NCBI GenBank assembly: GCA_051870755.1
Contig: JBJECE010000018.1
Coordinates: 1 to 64,000, forward strand
DNA from: W0P28-013 sp051870755
GTDB taxonomy: Bacteria; Bacteroidota; Bacteroidia; Bacteroidales; Paludibacteraceae
Reading direction: 5' to 3'
Length of the DNA stretch: 64,000 nucleotides
Shown here piece after piece: positions 60,117 through 64,000 of this stretch. The position numbers and the translations under genes were made by a program. Positions within the stretch are counted from its first letter, which is position 1; every line of letters begins with the position of its first letter. Below the pieces are notes generated by a model, which was not told where the DNA came from, did no database searches, and saw only the letters and a list, made by a program, of their open reading frames with translations.

Positions 60117-60833
60117 ATGGCGCGTGTCGAAGCCATAGTGTTGCATACGTTTCGTTACGGCGAGAGCAGCCACATTGTGCAGTTGTTGTCGCGCGAACAT
60201 GGTTTGTTGTCGTGTATGGTCAAGGGTTCGCGCCGTCGTTCGCCGCTGTCGCCGGTGCTGATGCAGCCGTTTTCGTTGGTCGAAGCTGTGATGGATGTGC
60301 GTCCCAACCGACAATTTCAATTTCTGCGCGAGAGTGCGCCGTTGGCGTTGTACGACGGCATTTCCAACGATCCGGTCAAGCATGCGCTGGCGTTTTTCTT
60401 GTGCGAAACGCTGTGTCGGGCATTGCGCGAATCTCCGGCCGATACGCGGTTGTTCGATTTTGTGGCCGATTCGGTAGGCGTGCTCAATCGTACGGAACGC
60501 GGTGTGGCCAATTTTCATCTGGTGTTCCTTATCAAACTGACCTATTTTTTTGGCTTTTTCCCGAATTTGAGCGATTTTCATGCCGGTGTTTTGTTCGACA
60601 TGGAGAATAGTTCGTTTGTGGATGTGCAGACTAATATGCACACGTTGGATGTGGCGCAAACCGAGGTTTTTGCCCAACTGATGCGCATGGACTATGCCAA
60701 TATGTATCTGTTTGCATTGTCGGGAGCGCAGCGCAGCGATATTCTGGATAAGATACTGACTTACTATCGGTTGCATCTTCCCGATTTCGGCGAAGTGAAG
60801 TCGTTTGCGGTGCTGCGGCAACTATTTGCCTGA
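60117..60833 (+). CDS. recO: DNA repair protein RecO
   Basis: The protein has 238 residues, normal for RecO. The N-terminal OB fold shows VEAIVLHTFRYGESSHIVQL and GLLSCMVKGSRRR. A helical domain follows with FFLCETLCRALRESP and HLVFLIKLTYFFGFFPNL. The four zinc-binding cysteines found in some RecO proteins are absent, as is common in this phylum. RecO with RecR helps RecA replace SSB on gapped DNA. The tRNA promoter begins right after the stop. Confidence 0.93.
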   Translation: MARVEAIVLHTFRYGESSHIVQLLSREHGLLSCMVKGSRRRSPLSPVLMQPFSLVEAVMDVRPNRQFQFLRESAPLALYDGISNDPVKHALAFFLCETLCRALRESPADTRLFDFVADSVGVLNRTERGVANFHLVFLIKLTYFFGFFPNLSDFHAGVLFDMENSSFVDVQTNMHTLDVAQTEVFAQLMRMDYANMYLFALSGAQRSDILDKILTYYRLHLPDFGEVKSFAVLRQLFA

Positions 60834-60835
60834 AA

Positions 60836-60867
60836 TTTGCATAACCCGCAAAAAAGTGCTACTTTTG
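60836..60867 (+). promoter_or_regulatory. Promoter of tRNA-Arg
   Basis: TTTG (60836-60839), 20 bases, TACTTTTG (60860-60867). The tRNA begins 11 bases downstream. Confidence 0.75.
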
Positions 60868-60878
60868 CACTCTCATTC

Positions 60879-60950
60879 GGCCTTGTAGTTCAATGGATAG
60901 AATACGAGTTTCCTAAACTTTAGATCCGGGTTCGATTCCCGGCAGGGCTA
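60879..60950 (+). tRNA. tRNA-Arg (anticodon CCT)
   Basis: It is 72 bases up to the discriminator A. Acceptor arms GGCCTTG and CAGGGCT pair with two G-T pairs. The D arm GTTC/GAAT and T arm CCGGG-TTCGATT-CCCGG are clear. The anticodon loop TTCCTAA puts CCT at 60912-60914, which reads AGG. The anticodon stem is weak at its outer end (C27/T43 mismatch, G28-T42). CCA is not encoded; CGA follows. Its last 9 bases are part of the 17-bp direct repeat. Confidence 0.9.
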
Positions 60951-60958
60951 CGAATTTT
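60942..60958. repeat. Left copy of 17-bp direct repeat (candidate att site in tRNA 3' end)
   Basis: GCAGGGCTACGAATTTT spans the last 9 bases of tRNA-Arg and 8 bases beyond. It is repeated exactly at 61780-61796. The match does not extend further on either side (G/T before, A/T after). Confidence 0.85.
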
Positions 60959-60967
60959 ATAGCGAAG

Positions 60968-60998
60968 CGATTGATCTGCAATCGTTTTGTTTTTTTTC
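60968..60998 (+). terminator. Intrinsic terminator after tRNA-Arg
   Basis: CGATTG (60968-60973), loop ATCTG, CAATCG (60979-60984), then a T-rich run (TTTTGTTTTTTTT). It lies inside the candidate island, 17 bases after the tRNA. Confidence 0.75.
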
Positions 60999-61054
60999 TT
61001 ATCAACGGATTATCAACGAGGCGTGGCACTTTTTTTGGAAAAGGAGGCTTTTGC

Positions 61055-61086
61055 TTTGGTAGTTCGGCACAAAGTTTGTAACTTTG
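61055..61086 (+). promoter_or_regulatory. Promoter of the toxin-antitoxin pair
   Basis: TTTG (61055-61058), 20 bases, TAACTTTG (61079-61086), an excellent match to the Bacteroides promoter. The antitoxin ATG lies 30 bases downstream. Confidence 0.75.
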
Positions 61087-61115
61087 CAAACAAGATCACT
61101 AAATTTTTTACAATT

Positions 61116-61331
61116 ATGGCAACAACAGTAAGCGAAATGCAACAACATTTGATGAAGTTATTTGCATTTAATAAGACCGAAAAGAGTGTGGAAGAACTGA
61201 AAAAAGTGTTGTTCGATTATTATAATCAGCAATTAGACAGCCAATTGGATAATTTTTGGCGCGACAATAATATGACAAAACAAAAATTGGCAGCCGATAG
61301 CGCCCAACATATTCGTACACCCTATAAATGA
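61116..61331 (+). CDS. Putative antitoxin of PIN toxin-antitoxin system
   Basis: The protein has 71 residues from MATTVSEMQQHLMKLFAF; the longer frame upstream (from 60987) would cross the terminator and promoter and is rejected. It is small and helical: VSEMQQHLMKLFA, then EKSVEELKKVLFDYYNQQLD and a positively charged tail ending AADSAQHIRTPYK. I recognise no DNA-binding family with certainty. Placement before a PIN gene, small size, and the four-base overlap (ATGA, 61328-61331) are typical of antitoxins, which bind the toxin and usually repress the operon. Confidence 0.75.
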   Translation: MATTVSEMQQHLMKLFAFNKTEKSVEELKKVLFDYYNQQLDSQLDNFWRDNNMTKQKLAADSAQHIRTPYK

Positions 61332-61744
61332 AAATTGTATTAGACACCAATTGTTTGTATCATTCCCTGTATAAACAAGGGGATTTTTATCTTGTTTGGC
61401 AATCGTTTATTCAAGGGAAATACACGTTGTGTGTAAGTACCGAAATATTGGAAGAATATCAAGAGATTATTGCTAAATTTACAAATGCCGATATAGCGCA
61501 AACAGTTATAAATGTAATTGTTAATGCTGCAAATACGGAATTTGTAATGGTTTATTATCATTGGAATCTGATAGAAACCGACAAAGACGACAATAAATTT
61601 ACGGATTGTGCCATTGCTTGTGGTGCCACATACATTGTAAGCAATGATAAACACTTTAATCCCTTGAAAAAAATTGATTTTCCAAAATTATCCCTGAAGA
61701 ATTTAAGCGAGTTTTGTGCGATGCTGAAAAATATAACTTGCTAA
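61328..61744 (+). CDS. PIN-domain putative toxin (RNase)
   Basis: The protein has 138 residues, one PIN domain (TIGR00305-like). The expected acidic metal-binding residues are visible: D6 in MKIVLDTNCLY, a Glu in CVSTEILEEYQEII (E39, E42 or E43), the DxxxxxD part of TDKDDNKFTDCAIACGATYI (D87/D88 and D93) and D107 in IVSNDKHF. PIN toxins are Mg-dependent RNases that cut tRNA, rRNA or mRNA and halt growth when not bound by the antitoxin. The target is unknown. Codon use is AT-rich. The right copy of the 17-bp repeat lies 36 bases after the stop. Confidence 0.88.
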   Translation: MKIVLDTNCLYHSLYKQGDFYLVWQSFIQGKYTLCVSTEILEEYQEIIAKFTNADIAQTVINVIVNAANTEFVMVYYHWNLIETDKDDNKFTDCAIACGATYIVSNDKHFNPLKKIDFPKLSLKNLSEFCAMLKNITC

Positions 61745-61779
61745 TTATTATATAATTACTATTGTTATTTTGCTGAACT

Positions 61780-61796
61780 GCAGGGCTACGAATTTT
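61780..61796. repeat. Right copy of 17-bp direct repeat (candidate att site)
   Basis: An exact copy of 60942-60958. No other part of a tRNA precedes it, so it is a duplicated 3' end and not a second tRNA gene. The TrmH-family gene begins 33 bases further on. Confidence 0.85.
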
Positions 61797-61828
61797 TTTC
61801 TCTACCCTAATCAGATATTCCGGAGCGT

Positions 61829-62365
61829 GTGAATCGTAAACTGAAAACCGAAGAAATTTTGCGGCTGACGCCCGCGGAGTTTGCCGCTGCCGACAAGATT
61901 CCGCTTGTTGTTGTGCTCGACGATGTGCGCAGTTTGCACAATGTCGGGTCGGTGTTTCGCACGGCCGATGCTTATCGTGTGGAGCGGATAGTGCTGTGCG
62001 GCATCACTGCTACGCCGCCCAATGCCGAGATACACAAAACCGCTTTGGGAGCCGAGTTTACGGTCGAGTGGCAGTATGCTGCCGATGCCGTTGCAGCGGT
62101 GGCTTCGCTCAAGACCGATGGCTATGTGGTGTTGGCTGTGGAACAGGCCGAGGGCAGCATCAGCATGGACGACTTTGTACCGGAGAGCGGGCGTAAGTAT
62201 GCCGTTGTGCTTGGCAACGAGGTGAAAGGCGTGCATCAAGTCGTGGTCGATGCGAGCGATGCCTGCCTCGAACTGCCGCAGTTTGGCACGAAACATTCGC
62301 TCAATGTGAGTGTGGCAGCCGGCATCGTCATCTGGGAAATGGCCAAAATGTTCCGAACGAAGTAA
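61829..62365 (+). CDS. TrmH/SpoU-family RNA methyltransferase
   Basis: The protein has 178 residues and begins with GTG (no ATG is in frame between the stop at 61808 and the family start). SPOUT-fold motifs: VVVLDDVRSLHNVGSVFRTA (motif 1), YAVVLGNEVKGVHQVVVDA (motif 2) and HSLNVSVAAGIVIWEM (motif 3, knot). It methylates a ribose 2'-O in tRNA or rRNA using S-adenosylmethionine. The size fits TrmL/TrmH-like tRNA enzymes; the exact position cannot be told. Any original promoter may have been displaced by the adjacent insertion. Confidence 0.9.
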   Translation: MNRKLKTEEILRLTPAEFAAADKIPLVVVLDDVRSLHNVGSVFRTADAYRVERIVLCGITATPPNAEIHKTALGAEFTVEWQYAADAVAAVASLKTDGYVVLAVEQAEGSISMDDFVPESGRKYAVVLGNEVKGVHQVVVDASDACLELPQFGTKHSLNVSVAAGIVIWEMAKMFRTK

Positions 62366-62380
62366 CGAAAAAACGTGCGT

Positions 62381-62611
62381 TTATAGGTATTGTTGCATGT
62401 AAGTTTGTATCCTCTCGTCGATATGTTTCACATCGTTGAGATTGAGGCGTTGTTTGATGATGTTTCGTCGTTGATGCAGCGTATTTGGTGCCATCCATAA
62501 TAAGTGCGTAATGTCTAACGTGCTAAAATGTGCCCCGATAAGAAAAATAATGATGCAATCCAATGTCGTTAACAGTGGATATTGCTGACGTATAGTTTGT
62601 AAAAAATCTTT
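62381..62611 (-). pseudogene. C-terminal remnant of a helix-turn-helix regulator
   Basis: The frame reads KDFLQTIRQQYPLLTTLDCI, IIFLIGAHFSTLDITHLLWM, APNTLHQRRNIIKQRLNLND and on to a stop at 62381. The THLLWMAPNTLHQRRNIIKQRL part resembles the LuxR-like helix-turn-helix at the end of Bacteroidota TPR-type regulators. There is no ATG or GTG upstream in frame (the only start-like codon is TTG at 62563), and the promoter of the next gene overlaps where more coding sequence should be. A truncated gene is the best reading; a very short real gene is possible. This accounts for most of the 341-base gap 62366-62706. Confidence 0.45.
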
Positions 62612-62631
62612 GTGAATTATTTTATTTGTAT

Positions 62632-62662
62632 TTTGTTTGTATAAAATAATTTTATACTTTTG
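62632..62662 (+). promoter_or_regulatory. Promoter of the secreted PKD-like gene
   Basis: TTTG (62632-62635), 19 bases, TACTTTTG (62655-62662). The ATG lies 45 bases downstream. Confidence 0.7.
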
Positions 62663-62706
62663 CAGTAAAAATAATTTTATTTTTAATAACCATAAAAATT
62701 ACAAAA

Positions 62707-64000
62707 ATGAAAAAACAATTATTGCTTGTGGCAGCTCTTGCAAGTGCAATGTGGCTGTATGGTACTACCGACAACGAATATATTTGTGAAGGTGGTTCTG
62801 TTATCGATTCGGATTTGTGTTTACCGATCAATGGCTCGGTAACTGTATCTTTTGCTCATATTGACAACTTGAGCTATTTTCGTTGGATACCATTAGGCGA
62901 TTTGGATTTTGAAACTGGCTCATCAGATACAGATTCAACAGTAATCATCAAATCTACCGGATATGGAAAAGGAACTATTCGGTTGCAATATCGTACGGGT
63001 GGGTGTACGTCAGCTTCTACTGTTGATGTCTTTAAGAGTTTTGAATTGCCTAATACGTTTTCTATTGCAGGACCTACATGTGTGGCTACCGGAGATGTTG
63101 TTGTCTATTCGGTTGATCCAATTTTAACGGTTAATCTTGCTCAAAACATTGGTATAGATAACTATTATTGGAATATTAACGACTCTAAACCGGATTTTGT
63201 CGATAGTATTTATTATACGGCCGGCGATGGTAGTTCTATTACATTCAAAGTGGGGACGTTGGGGGACAATGATGTATTGTCTGTCAATCTCGGTCAATGT
63301 AATAAGGATGATGTTTTGAAACGAGTGTCGTTAGTACTCGGGAAACGCGCGCCTACACCAATAGTGCCTATTGATACTTGTGTGGAGTATGGTACGGCTC
63401 CTTTTTCATTGGCTGTTCAGAATGCTGTTGAAGGGGTAACATACACTTGGGAAGCCCCTTCCAATTTTAATTTGTCGGCAATATCAGGCAATAGTGTAGT
63501 GGTAACACCGGATAATGCTTCGTCGGGAGAAATAAAAGTAACAGCCTCCTATACGGACGAGCCTGCTTGCAGCGAAAGTTCTTCCACAATCAAAATCAAC
63601 CGCAAATGGGGTACAAGTACGTCTATATCGAGTAATACTTCGTGTGTGGAAGTTGAAGCTGATAAATATTATAAATTTCAGTTGGAGGGTCAAATCCCCA
63701 CCAATACAAAGATTCAGTGGGAATTGCCTGTGGGTTGGACATTCAAACCCAATACGGCACAAAATGGACAAACTATAGAAGCACGTCCGTTATCTGATGC
63801 GGCTCTGACCGGCGTGTTGAAAGCGTGGTCGTCTGCTTGCCCTTCCGAAACAGTTCAGAATGATACTGTTAGTTATACGGTTCATGTAATTCCGGCCTCT
63901 ATCAATTCTATTTATGGCGACGACTGTCTTCGTGTAGGGCAAACTTATAAATTTTGGATAGATACTATGGGTGTTCGTCCTGCTGCGCGGAGTTACACTT
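62707..64000 (+). CDS. Large secreted PKD/Ig-like repeat protein, 5' part
   Basis: The open frame starts MKKQLLLVAALASAMWLYG (signal peptide) and continues without stop to the window end, 431 codons. It is beta-rich with serial Ig/PKD-like modules marked by paired cysteines: YICEGGSVIDSDLCL, GPTCVATGDVVVYSV, DTCVEYGTAPFSLAV, NTSCVEVEADKYYKF, each followed by tryptophan-bearing strands such as YTWEAPSNF and IQWELPVGWTF. This plan is common in Bacteroidota gliding/T9SS cargo proteins; a C-terminal sorting domain would be expected past the window. Function unknown. It is somewhat more AT-rich than the core genes. Confidence 0.8.
   Translation, partial: MKKQLLLVAALASAMWLYGTTDNEYICEGGSVIDSDLCLPINGSVTVSFAHIDNLSYFRWIPLGDLDFETGSSDTDSTVIIKSTGYGKGTIRLQYRTGGCTSASTVDVFKSFELPNTFSIAGPTCVATGDVVVYSVDPILTVNLAQNIGIDNYYWNINDSKPDFVDSIYYTAGDGSSITFKVGTLGDNDVLSVNLGQCNKDDVLKRVSLVLGKRAPTPIVPIDTCVEYGTAPFSLAVQNAVEGVTYTWEAPSNFNLSAISGNSVVVTPDNASSGEIKVTASYTDEPACSESSSTIKINRKWGTSTSISSNTSCVEVEADKYYKFQLEGQIPTNTKIQWELPVGWTFKPNTAQNGQTIEARPLSDAALTGVLKAWSSACPSETVQNDTVSYTVHVIPASINSIYGDDCLRVGQTYKFWIDTMGVRPAARSYT

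Larger units (their letters stand above)
60959..61796. mobile_element. Candidate tRNA-site integrated micro-island carrying a PIN toxin-antitoxin pair
   Basis: The segment is bounded by the tRNA-derived 17-bp repeat and holds only a terminator, a promoter and two overlapping genes. Its AT-rich composition differs from recO before it and the TrmH gene after it. The structure equals that left by a tyrosine recombinase at a tRNA gene, with the tRNA intact at one end and the duplicated 3' end at the other. No integrase is present. It may be mobilised in trans, or be what is left after deletion of a larger island. Inference from architecture. Confidence 0.6.

Noticed and set aside
60987..61115. 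43-residue N-terminal extension of the antitoxin
   Set aside because: The stretch runs over the tRNA terminator T-run and both promoter boxes; the ATG at 61116 fits the promoter spacing and the small-antitoxin size.
61772..61796. Possible second tRNA gene
   Set aside because: Only the 3' end of tRNA-Arg is repeated; there is no D arm, anticodon arm or 5' acceptor strand before it.

Overview
The window looks like a piece of a Bacteroidales chromosome (phylum Bacteroidota). The evidence is a type IX secretion protein (PorZ), C-terminal sorting domains of T9SS type, a GT3-type glycogen synthase, a Mrp/ApbC variant common in this phylum, lipoproteins with Bacteroidota-style lipoboxes, and promoters of the Bacteroides kind (TTTG, about 19-21 bases, then TAnnTTTG). 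Nearly all of it is ordinary, densely packed chromosome of roughly balanced GC. A few AT-rich accessory pieces stand out. No species can be named from the sequence alone.

Layout. Positions 1-9.4 kb hold a secreted FISUMP-type protein, a minus-strand carboxyltransferase/GNAT/TPR operon, a DUF5606 protein, the Fe-S carrier Mrp, an exo/endonuclease-like lipoprotein, a PASTA protein with an RluD-type pseudouridine synthase, and the small ribosomal gene rpmH. Positions 9.5-22.6 kb hold miaB with an MFS transporter, an intergenic repeat cluster, an OmpA-family protein, a 2,071-residue GLUG-repeat surface protein, and prfC. From 22.7 to 27.1 kb, metG is followed by two AT-rich accessory genes (a DUF5655/PD-(D/E)XK-like protein and an AAA/DUF4143 ATPase). 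From 27.2 to 36.2 kb there is an alpha-glucan block: two GH13 enzymes, a glycogen synthase and an alpha-glucan phosphorylase, each pair closed by a clear intrinsic terminator.

From 36.2 to 44.7 kb there is a TSCPD protein, a secreted hypothetical protein, and an AraC regulator divergent from a lipoprotein-adaptor-RND-TolC efflux operon. Two copies of a 76-bp palindromic element (92% identical) flank this part. From 44.9 to 47.0 kb an AT-rich C10 (streptopain-like) protease overlaps a lipoprotein gene. From 47.0 to 53.6 kb a minus-strand run carries rdgB, porZ, an acyltransferase, a phosphoethanolamine transferase and a GSCFA protein, which suggests cell-envelope decoration next to T9SS. From 53.7 to 60.8 kb are housekeeping genes (rnr, SIMPL, C_GCAxxG protein, dtd, deoC, vanZ-like, dprA, recO).

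The most striking structure is at 60.88-61.80 kb. An intact tRNA-Arg(CCT) gene is followed by a two-gene PIN toxin-antitoxin module, and the last 9 bases of the tRNA plus 8 bases after it (17 bp, exact) are repeated just beyond the toxin gene. This is the architecture of a tRNA-site integrated element, but only about 0.84 kb long and with no integrase. Downstream are a TrmH-family methyltransferase, a regulator remnant, and the start of a large secreted PKD/Ig-like protein that runs off the window.
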